Source: Nageia nagi (taxonomy: Eukaryota; Pinophyta). Taken from it: a DNA stretch of 64,000 bases. Positions 46,869 to 58,231 of this stretch are shown here, in pieces. The stretch covers positions 101,184,001 through 101,248,000 of the forward strand of contig JBITNC010000001.1 of the NCBI GenBank assembly GCA_050084985.1, written 5' to 3'. A program made the position numbers and the translations under genes. Under the pieces are notes generated by a model. It did no database searches and was not told the origin of the DNA. It saw nothing but the letters and a program-made list of their open reading frames with translations. Numbering within the stretch: the stretch's first letter is position 1; every line of letters starts with the position of its first letter.

Positions 46869-47990
46869 TGTAATGTTCCAAATGAACACTTGTGCCAAAT
46901 GCACCCAATGAGACTCAACTAGGGTTTCCTAAACCCTCAATTACACTTCCATAACACAACATTGGTTCTCTAGGGCATAATCACACTCCCAAGGCTGATG
47001 TTAGACCTCATATGGTTTTAATGATACCATACACCTAAAGAATACCCATAATAACATATATGCAACTCTACAACACCAAAGAATACCATAATATGGAAAA
47101 CCAATATAAATAGGGGCTAACCCCAATCACATGCACAATACACCAATCGTATAACATAATGAGGTAATGGAATTTATTGATGATTTCCCAAATGTGCCCT
47201 AAGACCAATGCAATGATAGCTAAATACAATGTCACACAATTGAAACCATAGGATAGACTAATTCCCTTAGAACTCAGATCCACTCCTACAAAGGAGTCTC
47301 CTCAAATCTTGGTAAACCATTAAAGGTAGAAAATGGCCCTGATGCCATCGGATGGGTTAGATGGTCCACCTAACCATAGATGCTCAGGATCCCTCACTCC
47401 TAACACCCTCTAAACACTCCATAATGGAAGATTCACTTAGCATTGCCAAGTTTATATAGTCACATGAATAATAAATAATAATAATAATCAATCATCTAAC
47501 ATGCAAATGAGCTCCCATCAAGTATTTATAAGCTCTAATCAAATAGTTCACTTTGGAATCACCATAAGACATTCGATTCCAATGTTGGGCATTTGGAAGG
47601 GCCTAATGACTTAACGCATCATCTTCAAGTGTCAATGCAATAATATAAGCCATAAGTGCCAATGTAGGATCCCAATCACTCCTAAAACCCAACATGGGGT
47701 TCCTGGAATCCTAGTAATCCAACATGGAGGTGTGGGGCCCTTCTATAGGTGATGCCGACATGATGTATAGCTCATCGAGATTCCCATAATTTAGGATCTC
47801 TAACCTACTAAATATCAACATGAATCCTTAAGAGAGAGATATCCCACTAGGGGCTCACAGGTGGGATCCACATGACCCAATATGTCTCTTATCTTAAGCT
47901 ACAACATGAACATGACTACATATAAGGGATATCTCTAAGAAATCTACTTGACAAATACAAATTGGTACTAAAGTACAAAAGGATATCTCA
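46869..47990 (-). repeat. F2 LTR-b (shared by internals A and B)
   Basis: It is 1122 bp. On one side it abuts the primer site of internal A, on the other the polypurine tract of internal B, so the two elements share it, as happens after unequal recombination between LTRs. Confidence 0.85.
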
Positions 47991-50900
47991 AAGCCTCCCT
48001 CCTAAATTTGGTTATCCCCAAGCAATGTTGGATGACTGTAACAAGTTATCTTCCAAGAATCCTTTGATTATGATAACCCATCATCACCAAACTAAGGCTC
48101 ATCATTCAATGAGTATGCAACATCAAAACTCTAGCAATAATGATGGTGTACCTACAACCACTGAAACAAGAGTGAGAAGAAACCAATAGAGCTCATGCTT
48201 CCTATGTGTACCCAATCTCCACTTCATAACAACTTAGATCCTTGGATGAAACCAACACACATTGGAGCTCCCTCACTCCCATCATCATAGCCCAAACTAC
48301 TACCTAGCTCATTAGCACCCAAACTCCTTCTCCTAGTGCATGGAAAAGTGGATAAGCCTTTCCAAGCTTCTATCCTCATGCTAGTCATCCCTCTAGCTCA
48401 ACATGAGGAATGCAAGTGTACCATTGCTCTGTATGGTGAATTTGTTCTCCTCTAGTACCAATGTGGGATGCTCCCATCTAGATAGCTCCTTACAACCAAC
48501 CAAGACTCTCTATACTTCAACATGGCATGGCTAGCATCCTAGTAGACCAATGTGGTATGGATGGCCTCCCCATAGCCAATCATGGGATGTTTATCATCAT
48601 GACACCTCCAATCTATAGTGTAGGCCTCCCCAAGACTCAATGTTAGGTGCCTATCATCATGGAAACTTAGCTCAACAACCTTGGCCTCAATACACCTTAA
48701 TGTGGGGTCCCAACCCTCTTGGATTCCTAATATGGGATGGTGATCACCTTGATAATTGATCATAGCAAGGAATACCTCCTAAATGGTCAATTTGGGGTAG
48801 TGACTCCTGAAGAAGCTCAATGTGGAGTGATAACTTTTCCAAATGCCCAACTTGCATCTAACAAGCTTATCCTTAAGAGTGTGCACAATAATCCTCATTG
48901 ATCCCCATGTATCATATGAACAAATGAGAACAATCTCTATGGTGGATAGGGAGGTTGTCAACTTGGATTCTTCCAAAATATCCATAAATGATACAAGGAA
49001 AGTCATCCATGAAATCTTCAACTTTGTACAAACACCAACTCTTGAGATACCAACAATAAGCCAAGCATAGTCCCAAAATCCTATGCATTGGCTAACAATC
49101 CATCCATTTTTAAATGTAGCCATTAAATCAAAGTTATCCATTCTTAAACCATCAATAAGGCATATAGCAATACATCCCCTAATAGTAACTCATGCGTCAT
49201 CGATTTCAGTTTAAAAAATGTGAGGAAGGAGTACAATAATAGTTCCATGAACATTTAGTGCAACCCATAACTCCTAGCAAACACATTTATAATAGCCCTA
49301 TTATCCTTGAAACATTTAGCCCCTACTATCCTCAAAAATGCTCTCCAAACAATCAATAATGTAGCCTTATTAGTAATGAATAATGTAGCCCAATATGTTG
49401 ACAATAATTGTAACCTTTCAATCCTCACTATATTCCATCTTCCTCTATCAAATGCTACCCTTAAAGGGTACAAACGCAGCTCAAAAATACCTTCTTTCTA
49501 AATCAGCCCACACAAGCACAACATTGAAGAATGGAAGCTCTTATTAATACATGATTCATCATCACATATTGTAGCCTTTTGGAGCAGCAAAGTAACCTCT
49601 AAAAAGACATGATTTCTTACCACAAATAGTGATGATCTTTGGGAACATAGTGTTTATAGAAATCAGTAAATGTATCTCCCCTCTTCTTGATGTATTGGCT
49701 CCAAGGATCTAAGTAGTTCCAAGGATGATTATCAACTCCTCCATCATAAACTAAGACTATTTTCCCTCTCCTCTCTAAGGTTGGTTTAAAGAGCTTCATG
49801 CTATCTTATTCACTCCCCATGAATCCCACCAACCTTCTAAATCCCCCATTGTGTGCTAGCATACCCGGATCCCATGGCACTAGAAGTCTATTCCCCTTCA
49901 AATGAAGAATTAATTTCTCCCACATAATATACCTTGAAACCAAAGGTATGAGACTAGTATATGCATGCTCATAGGTTGATTGAGAACTCTCCCTATCTAC
50001 ATCAAGCTTCTTATGTTTTACTACATTCTCAACAAATAGAGGTGATTGCATTTGAAAGGAAACATCTTGTAGCTCCACTTGACAAACCTCATGTGGGGAC
50101 ACAATTATTTTTTAATTTTCCAAGATTTGAAATAGTGTTCCCTTCTTTTCAATATTGGTTCTCTTCCATGGTAAGCTCATATTTTGTACCCATATAATCA
50201 TTATCTCATAAAACCAAATTTGAAATAAGAATGGCTCTTTCCCCTTTCTTCCCAATGTTATCACTCTCAAAAGCATCATGCAAAACCTCTAAATTGCTGC
50301 TATGGAAATCAAAATTGCTATTATACCTTTTTGGAGTGTTTTATATGGTTGATCCAAGGTTTTTCTCTTACCACTTCTTCTCCCTACCTAACATTGGGTG
50401 CCCAAGCACCTTGATGGTCAACATGGGGTGTTAAATTGCCTATCAAATAAACATTAGGTGTTAAGATTATATTGTGTCCAGTATGGGCTATCAAACCTCC
50501 TCTACTCCTCTCCAAATCTACTTGATCTTCTTCCCATGCATTCTCATAGTCCTCTTGATTTTGTTGTGAGGGCTCCCTATCTCTTCTAACCATACTTGGT
50601 GTATGTGTATGTTGGTCATTCCTAGCCTACCAAAAGATATCCTCCTCATATATTTACCCTAATGTGGATGCTCATCATCCCTCCTAGCCTATTGTGGGGT
50701 TTCCTGTTCACTACAATCCCTCCATGCATATCCCAAATATCGCCTAACATGATGTTATCACTCTGTTTCCACCTTAGAGCCACCCCAACATTTCTCCATC
50801 TACCTTTGCATAGCAAGTATGGATCCAATTATATTATTAATGGTAGAGATCATTTCCTTAAACCTTTGTTGTAGGGTGGATCCCCAAATTAGTGTTGCAT

Positions 50901-51248
50901 CTCACCTCTCTTTGGATCTTGGCCTCTCCTCAAACCTATTGCTCCCCCAAGTGGATGCCATAGTCTTTAAACCCTAGATCAAAAATTTCAAACCCTCATA
51001 TTAAATCTTTTAGATTAGCTAGTATGATAGATTAGGTCCTTCTATAGTTGGAAATAATCTTTAGATCTATAGATATGTCCTCCAAACCCTAGAGGACCTA
51101 GTTTAGGAATTTAGATTTTCTAAAAAAACTACCATTTTGACCCCAAAATTGGCCTTTTAAATGTAGTAACACCTGATATATTGGTTCAACTTTCTTGTAA
51201 TTAGATATTAACCTCATAGGCTACCCAAATCTAAGCTTTGATACCATT
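47991..51248 (-). mobile_element. F2 internal region B, uninterrupted
   Basis: This is the reference copy, 3258 bp. Primer site 51232-51246 (TGGTATCAAAGCTTA), ATG near 50961 (MASTWGSNRFEER), coding blocks down to about 48780, motif zone 48380-48860 and polypurine tract 47991-48006. It supplies the empty sites for both C4 (48899-48903) and the solo LTR at 53139 (about 48735-48752). No reverse transcriptase or integrase motif was found in it. Confidence 0.85.
48779..50961 (-). pseudogene. F2 coding sequence, copy B
   Basis: This is the fullest uninterrupted version. Minus-strand open stretches include 49806-50102 (SPHEVCQVELQDVSFQMQ, then LLVPWDPGMLAHNGGFRRLV), 49617-49799 (KPTLERRGKIV, YDGGVDNHPWNYLDPWS, IKKRGDTFTDFYKHYVP) and 48779-49141 (MDNFDLMATFKNGW, GVGVCTKLKISWMTF, SYDTWGSMRIIVHTLKDK). 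Stops and shifts separate them. No family is recognised and no signal peptide, zinc knuckle or catalytic motif is evident. Confidence 0.6.
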
Positions 51249-52385
51249 TGTAATGTTCTAAATGAACACTTGTACCAAATGCACCCAATGAGACTCAACT
51301 AGGGTTTCCCAAACCCTCAATTACACTCCCACAACACAACATTGTCCTTCTAGGGAAAAATCACACTCCATAGGTTGACATCAGCCCTCATAGGGTTTCA
51401 GTGACACCATAGACCCAAAGAATTCCCATAATCACATATATGCAACTCTACAACACCAATAAATACCATAATATGGAAAAACAACATAAATAGGGGCTAA
51501 CCCCAATCACATGCACAATACACCAATTGCACAACATAATGAGGTAATGGACTTTATTTATGATTTCCCAAATGTGCCCTAAGGATAATGCAATAATATC
51601 TAAATACAATATCACACAATTAGAACCATGGGATAGACTAATGCTCTCAAAACTCATATCCACTCTTGTGAAAGAGTCTCCTCAAATCTTGGTAAACCAA
51701 TGAAGGTAGGAATTGGCCCTCAGATTCCATCCAATGGGTTAGATTCTCCACCTAATCATAGATGCTTAGGATCCCTCAGCTCTAACACCCTCTAGATGCT
51801 TCATCTAGGATGATTCACTCAGCACTACCATGTTCAGATAGTCACACAAATAATAAATAATAATAATAATTAATCAGCTAACCTGCAAATGAGCTCCCAT
51901 CAAATATTTATAAGCTCTAGTCAAATAGTCCACCTTGGAATCATCATAAGACCTATTCCAATGTTGGGCATTTCATGGGACCCAATGACTTAAGGCACCA
52001 TCCTAAAGTGTTAATGCAAGAATATAAGCCAAAAGTGCCAATGTGGGGTCCCAATTAATCCTAAATTCCAACATGGGATTCTTGGAAGCCTAGTAAGCCA
52101 TCGTGGGGGTGTGATACCCTTCCAAAGGTTATACAAACATGACATCTAGTATGGAATGCTATAACTCATCGAGATTCCCATAACTTGGGATCTCCAACAT
52201 ACTAAATATCAACATGACTCCTTAACAGAGAGACATACCACTAGGGGCTCATAGGTGGGTTCAACATGACCCATTATATCTCTTATCTAAATCTACAATA
52301 TGAACATGACTACATACAAGGGATATCTCTAAGATATCTACTTGAAAAATACAAATTCATAGTAAAGTACAAAAGGGATATCACA
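51249..52385 (-). repeat. F2 LTR-c
   Basis: It is 1137 bp, TGTAATGTTCT to GATATCACA on the plus strand. It abuts the primer site of B and the polypurine tract of C, so it too is shared. Confidence 0.85.
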
Positions 52386-53138
52386 AAGCCTCCCTCCTAA
52401 AATTGCTTATCCCAAAGCAATGGTGGAATATTGTAACAAGTTATCTTCCAAAAATTCTTCGATGATGATATCCCATCATCACCAAACTGAGGCTCATCAT
52501 TCAATGAGTAGGTAGCATTGGAACTCTAGTAATGATGATGGTGTACCTACAAGCATTAAAATAAGAGTGAGAAGAAACTAATGGAGCTCATGCTCCCTAT
52601 GTGTACCTAATCTCCACTCCCTACCAACTCAACTCCCTTGGTTGAAACCAATACACATCAGAGCTCCCTCACTCCCAACATCATACCCCAAATTGCTACC
52701 TAGCTTATTAGCACCCAAACTCCTTCTCCTAGGTGCATGAAAAAGTGAATGAGCCTTCCCAAGCTCTTTTGCTTATGCCAATCATTCCTTTAGCTTAACA
52801 TGGGGTATGCAAGTGTACCACTACTCTATATTATGAGTCCTTTCTCCTCCAATACCAATGTGGGATGCTCCCCATCTACATAGCTCCTTACAAACAAACA
52901 AGCCTCCTTGTCTTCAACATGGCATGGCTAGCATCCTAGTAGACCAATGTGGCATGGATGGCCTCCTAATAACCCATCATGAGATGTTTATCATCATGAC
53001 ACCTCCAATCTATAGTGTAATCCTCCCCAAGCCTCAACATTAGGTGCCTATCACCATGGAACCTCATCTCAGCAACCTTGGCCTCCATACTCCTCAATGT
53101 GAGGTCCCAAACCTCTTGGATGCCCAACATGGGATGGT

Positions 53139-53684
53139 TGTTAGAAAATGGAGACTACAACCGGTTAGAAAATAGAGAGCAGTTTCTTTCTGTTTAACAC
53201 CAAATTTTAGTTGCCAAGAAGCCATGACACCTGGTTATCAGTTATAGAAGGGTTGGGGGTTACCTAACAACCTTCCTGATCCAACTTGGGTTTAAGTTGG
53301 GTTAGTTTGTACCTATAAATAAGAGGCTTGAGTTGAGGCATGCATTATTGTAGTTTTGACAGCAATTGTGAAGTAGATTGTGATTGTTGAGAGAGAAAGA
53401 TTGTAGTGAGGTTTTGTTGTAACTCCAAAGTGAAGATTGTAGCAAGGTTATGCTGCTGGTTTGTTGCTTGGAGGACTTTGAAGAATGATATGCAAAAGGG
53501 TTGAAAGCTTCTCCGTGGATGTAGCCTACATTGGGTGAACCACGTTATCTCTTGTGTCTCTCTTTGTGTGATTGATGTTCATGGTTATTTGATTTCAGTA
53601 GTATGTTTTGAATGTTGTTTCTTTTGCTAAGGAGTAAGAGAATTACTGATGCTCTTGCTTATATAAACTTATTAAATCCTAACA
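53139..53684. mobile_element. Solo LTR, 546 bp, of an otherwise unseen LTR family
   Basis: The ends are TGTTAG and CTAACA, an inverted terminal pair. Target duplication ATGGT is exact (53134-53138 and 53685-53689). F2 copies B (about 48735-48752) and D (reversed, about 55413-55430) show the empty site GGGATGGTGATCACC or close variants. TATAAATA lies at 53314-53321, suggesting plus orientation. No internal region remains, so intra-element recombination removed it. The transcribed part is GA- and TTG-rich (about 53370-53470). Confidence 0.92.
53314..53321 (+). promoter_or_regulatory. TATA box in the 546-bp solo LTR
   Basis: TATAAATA in a GTACCTATAAATAAGAGGC context, about 175 bases from the LTR start, is a plausible core promoter. 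Confidence 0.5.
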
Positions 53685-53803
53685 ATGGTGATCACCTTGA
53701 TAGCTCATCATAGAAAATAATGCTTCCTAGATGCTCAACATGGGGTGCCTACTCCTCAGGAAGCTCAACATGCAGTGACAACTCTCCAAACCTTATGTCA
53801 ACC

Positions 53804-56141
53804 ATATTGACACTCCAAAAAGGTATGATAGCAATTCTAATTTCCATAGCAGTAATTCAAAGGTTTTGCATGATGCTTTTGAGAGTGATAACATTGGGGA
53901 GAAAGGGGAAAGAGCCATTCTTATTTCAGATTTAGTTTTAGGAGATAATGATGATATGGCTATAAAATATGAGCTTACCATGGAAGAGGACCAAGATTGC
54001 AAAGAAGGAAACACTATCTTAGATCTTGGAAAATCAAAAATCATTATATCCCCACATGAGGTTTGTCAAGTGGAGCTACAAGATGTTTCCTTACAAATGC
54101 AATCACCTCTATTTGTTGAGAATGTAGTAAAACACAAGAAGCTTTATGTAGATAGAGAAACTTCTCAATCAGCTGGTGAGCATGCATATACTAGTCTCAT
54201 ACCGTTGGTTTCAATGTATATTGTGTGGGAGGAATCAATTCTTCATGTGAAGGGCAATAGGCTTCTAGTGCCATGGGATCCAGGTGTGCTAGCACATAAT
54301 AGGAGATTTATAAGGTTGGTGGGATTCATGAGGAGTGAAGAAGATAGAATGAAGCTCTCCATACCAACCTTAGAGAGGAGAGGGAAAATAATCTCTACAT
54401 ATGATGGAGGAGTTGATAATCCTTAGAACCACTTGGAGTGAATACATCAAGAAGAGGGGAGATACATTTGCTAATTTCTATACATATTGTATTCTTAAAG
54501 ATTCATCACTATTTGAGGTAAGGAATCATGTCTTTTTAAAGGTTACTTTGCTGCTCCAAAAGGCTACAATATGTGAGGATGACTCATGCATAAATAGGAG
54601 CTTCCATTCTTCAACGTTGTGTTTAGTGTGGGCTAATTTAGAAGGAAGGTATTTAGATATGATTTTAGCTATCTTTGAGCTGAGTTGGTACCCTTTAGGT
54701 TCAGCATTTGATAGAGGAAGATGGAAGACAGTGAGGATTGAATGGTTGCCATTATTGTCAACATCTTGGGCTACATTCTTCATGACTAACTAGGATGCAT
54801 TCTTGACTATTTGGAGAGCAGTTTTGAGGACAATAGGGGCTAAATGTTTCAAGGAAAATAGGGTTATTGTAAATGTGTTTGCTAGGAGTTATTAGGCTAC
54901 ACTAAATGTTCATGGAACTGTTATTGTACTCCTTCCTCATAGTTTTTGGATTAAAATTGATGACACATTGGTTACTATTAGGGGATGTATTACTACATGC
55001 CTTAATGATGGTTTAAAGATGGATAAATTTGATTTAATGGATACATTTGAAAATGGATGGACTATTGGGCATTGCATAATATTTTGGGACCATTCTTGGC
55101 TTGTTGTTGGTATCTTAGGAGTTGGTGTTTGTACATAGTTGAAAATTCCATGGATGACTTTCCTTTTATTATTTGGGGATATTTTGGAAGAACCAAAGTT
55201 GATAACCTCCTTGTCCACCATAGAGGTTGTTATCATTTATTCATATGATACATGGGAATCAATATGGATTGTTGTGTACACTCTTGAGAACAAGTTTGTT
55301 GGATGTAAGTTGGGCATATGGGAAAATTTTCACTCCATGTTGAGCTTCCTAAGGAGTATCCACCCAATGTTGAGCATCTAGGAGGCATTCCTTGCTATGA
55401 TGAGCTATTAGGGTGATCACCATTCCATGTTGGGAATCTAAGAGGGTTGGGACCCCACATTGAGGAGTATGGAGGCCAAAATTGTTGAGATGAGGTTTCA
55501 TGGTGATGGCACCTAATGTTGAGGCTTGGTGAGGCTTGCACTACAGATTGGAGGTTTCATGATGATAAACATCCCATGATGGGCTATGGGTAGGCCATCC
55601 ATGCCACATTAAGGTACAAGGAGGATTGGTTCATTGTAAAGAGTTATCTAAATGGGGAGCATCCCATGTTGGTCCTAAAGGAGAAAGGACTCACCATAAA
55701 GAGTAATGGTACACTTGCATGCCCCATGTTGAGTTTGAGGGATGACTAGCATAAGGATAGGAGCTTGGGAAGGCTCATCCTTTTCCATGCACCTAGGAGA
55801 AGGATTTTCGATGCTAATGAGCTAGGTAGAAGTTTGGTGTATGATGTTGGGAGTGAGGGAGCTCCTATGTATGTTGGTTTCAACCAAGGGAGCTAAGTTT
55901 GTATGGAGTGGAGATTATGTACACATAGGGAGCATGAGCTCCATTGATTCCTTCTCACTCTTATTTTAGTGGTTGTAGGTACACCATCATCATTACCAGA
56001 TTTTTCGATGCTGCCTACCTCACTGAATGATGAGCCTCAGTTTGGTGATGATGGGATATCATCATTAAAGGATTCTTGAAAGATAACTTATTGCAATCTT
56101 CCACCATTGCTTACGGATAAGTAATTTTAGGAGGGAGGTTT
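53804..56141 (+). mobile_element. F2 partial internal D (inverted relative to A-C)
   Basis: It corresponds to internal A from about 45975 down to the polypurine tract. The first roughly 890 bases after the primer site, and a 5' LTR, are missing. It ends in the tract AGGAGGGAGGTTT (56129-56141). Confidence 0.85.
53866..55381 (+). pseudogene. F2 coding sequence, copy D (best-preserved)
   Basis: An open stretch of 186 codons (53866-54426) begins MHDAFESDNIGEKGERAIL and includes SPHEVCQVELQDVSLQMQ and LLVPWDPGVLAHN. The reading continues in another frame at 54401-54793 (IKKRGDTFANFY, FDRGRWKTVRIEWLPLL). After two stops it resumes through about 55381 (LKIPWMTFLLLF, SYDTWESIWIVVYTLENK). The order matches copies A and B. 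The long acidic-basic N-terminal stretch and the W-rich C-terminal part look like a real ancestral protein. I do not recognise it. It is the only copy on the plus strand. Confidence 0.6.
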
Positions 56142-57278
56142 TATGATATCCCTTTTGTACTTTAGTGTTAATTTGTATTTATCAAGTAGATATCTTAGAG
56201 ATATCCCTTATATATAGTCATGTTCATATTGTAGCTTAATACAAGAGACATACTGGGTCATGTGGTCCCCACCTATGAGCCCCTAGTGGGATGCCTCTCT
56301 CTTAAGGAGTCATGTTGATATTTAGTAGGTTGGAGATCCCAAGTTGTGGGAATCTCGATGAGCTATAGCATTTCAGACTAAACATCATGCTAGCATCACC
56401 TCTATAAGGGCACCACACCCCCATGTTGGCTTACTGGGCTTTCAAGAACCCCACATTAGATTTTAGGAGTAAATGGGATCCCACATTGGCTAGTTATGGT
56501 TTGTATTCTTGTATTTACACTTTGATATGGTGCATTAATTCACTAGACCCTCCAAATGCCTAACATTGGAATAGAAGGTCTTATGGTGATTCTAAAGATG
56601 GACTATTTGACTAGAGCTTATAAATACTCAATGGGAGCTCATTTGCATGTTAGCTGATTGATTATTATTATTATTGTTTATTATTCATGTAACTATCTGA
56701 ACTTAGCTATGTTAAGTGAATTTTTTTGATGGAGCATCTAGAGGGTTTAAGGTTGAGGGATCCCAAGCATCTATGGTTAGGTGAGCATCTAACCCATTTG
56801 ATGGCATTTGAGGACCAATTCCTACCTTCAATTATTTACCAAGATTTGAGAAGACTCCTTCGCAAGAGTGGATATGAGTTATGAGGGATTATTCTATCCC
56901 ATGGCTTTGATTGTGTGACATTATATTCAGCTATCATTGCATTGGCCTTAAGGCACATTTGGGAAATCATCAATAAAGTTCTTGCCTCATTGTGTTGTGC
57001 ATTGGTGTATCATGCATGTGATTGGGGTTAGCCCCTATTTATATTGGTTTTGCATATTATGGTATTTGTTGGTGTTGTAGAGTTGAATATATGTTATTAT
57101 GGGCATTCTTTGGGTTTATGGTGTCATTGAAACCCTAGGAGGTTTGACATCAGCCTTATGAGTGTGATTATACCCTAGAGGGCCAATGCTGTGTTGAGGA
57201 AGTGTAATTGAGGGTTTGGGAAACCCTATTGAGTGTCAATGGATGCATTTGACAAAAGTATTCATTTGTTACATTACA
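56142..57278 (+). repeat. F2 LTR-d (inverted)
   Basis: It is 1137 bp, starting TATGATATCCC (TG changed to TA) and ending GTTACATTACA. It is the mirror image of LTR-c and forms the right border of the array. Confidence 0.85.
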
Positions 57279-57283
57279 TTGTT

Positions 57284-57730
57284 AGAAGTATGAATCTTAC
57301 CAAGCTTTAGAGATCCATCTTCCAATACTAAATGAATAAAGTGACATCTTAGCTAAATGTGTTTGTTCTAGAATGCAAGGATTATATCTTTGCTATATGG
57401 TTAGCACTATGGATATCACTCCATAGTGTATTATCATCTTGCTTTCTCCCTAACTCTTATAAAATATCTATAACCATATCATCTATTTTCGTATTTTAGT
57501 AATAGCAACATATTCAACTTTTATTGTTGAAAGGGTTACAACTTGTTGGATTTTTGATATACAACCCATCGCTTCACCTACAATGAAAATGTAGCTGTAG
57601 TGCTCCTTCCACCATCAAGATATCTTACCATGTTAGAGTCTATAAAATATTTCAAACTCAAATTAGTACCACTAAACTTCAAACACTATTTAGAAGTACC
57701 TCTCAAATACCTAAATATCCACTTAACATC
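57284..57730 (-). pseudogene. C3 RNase H, upstream half
   Basis: The minus strand reads SANHIAK, HSRT, LRCHFIH, LVLEDGSLKLGKIHTS, with stops and one shift, typical of Copia RNase H. The missing end is at 32999-33073. The solo LTR at 57731 cuts off its start. Confidence 0.8.
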
Positions 57731-58226
57731 TGAAGGAACTAACACTAACAAGATAATTACTAATCAACCAAGATCATATGAAATCTCACAATCCACATAT
57801 AAAAAACTCAAAAAGCAACTAACAAACATAACACAAGATGTAAGTGGTTCCTCCAACTAGGAGTACATCCACTAACTAGATCTCTCTTTTCAACAAATAT
57901 GAACTCTTACAATCCTCCTACTCTTTTCTCCTAAACACTATCCTATAGCATAACTTTACTCCCTAATTGGTGTGTAATAACAAAGAGGGAGCCTTCTATT
58001 TATAGGCCAAAATCTCTCTTTGGATCACCCTTTTAACCAATGTACAAAAGCATGACATGCACATCCTTTTACCCAAGGGGCATGCTCATGACATGGAGTG
58101 TAAGACAAGTTACATTATCATATTCACTTAAATACTTAAGGTATAAAATGATATCCTTAAGTATTAGTGAACTTACATAGAATATTTAGTACAAACCTTT
58201 ACAATAATTCATTATACATTCTAACA
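57731..58226 (-). mobile_element. Solo LTR of the C1/C2 family in C3
   Basis: It is 496 bp, TGAAGG to TCTAACA on the plus strand. Target duplication ACATC is exact (57726-57730 and 58227-58231). TATTTATA at 57997-58004 is its minus-strand TATA box. C3 RNase H/RT sequence continues on both sides. Confidence 0.93.
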
Positions 58227-58231
58227 ACATC

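Larger units (their letters stand above)
52386..53803 (-). mobile_element. F2 partial internal C, interrupted by a solo LTR
   Basis: Only about 870 bases next to the polypurine tract are present: 52386-53138 and 53690-53803. The sequence then switches orientation at about 53803, after ACAACTCTCC. Confidence 0.8.
33074..57278. mobile_element. Composite F2 array: four LTRs, two full internals, one inverted half
   Basis: The order is LTR-a (33074-34214), internal A (34215-46868, holding C4), LTR-b (46869-47990), internal B (47991-51248), LTR-c (51249-52385) and partial internal C (52386-53803, holding a solo LTR), all on the minus strand. Then come inverted partial internal D (53804-56141) and LTR-d (56142-57278) on the plus strand. 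Neighbouring internals share LTRs. Both outer borders are the U5-type LTR end (GAACATTACA reading outward). The flanks are TTCTC (33069-33073) and TTGTT (57279-57283), a weak 5-base match. Confidence 0.85.
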
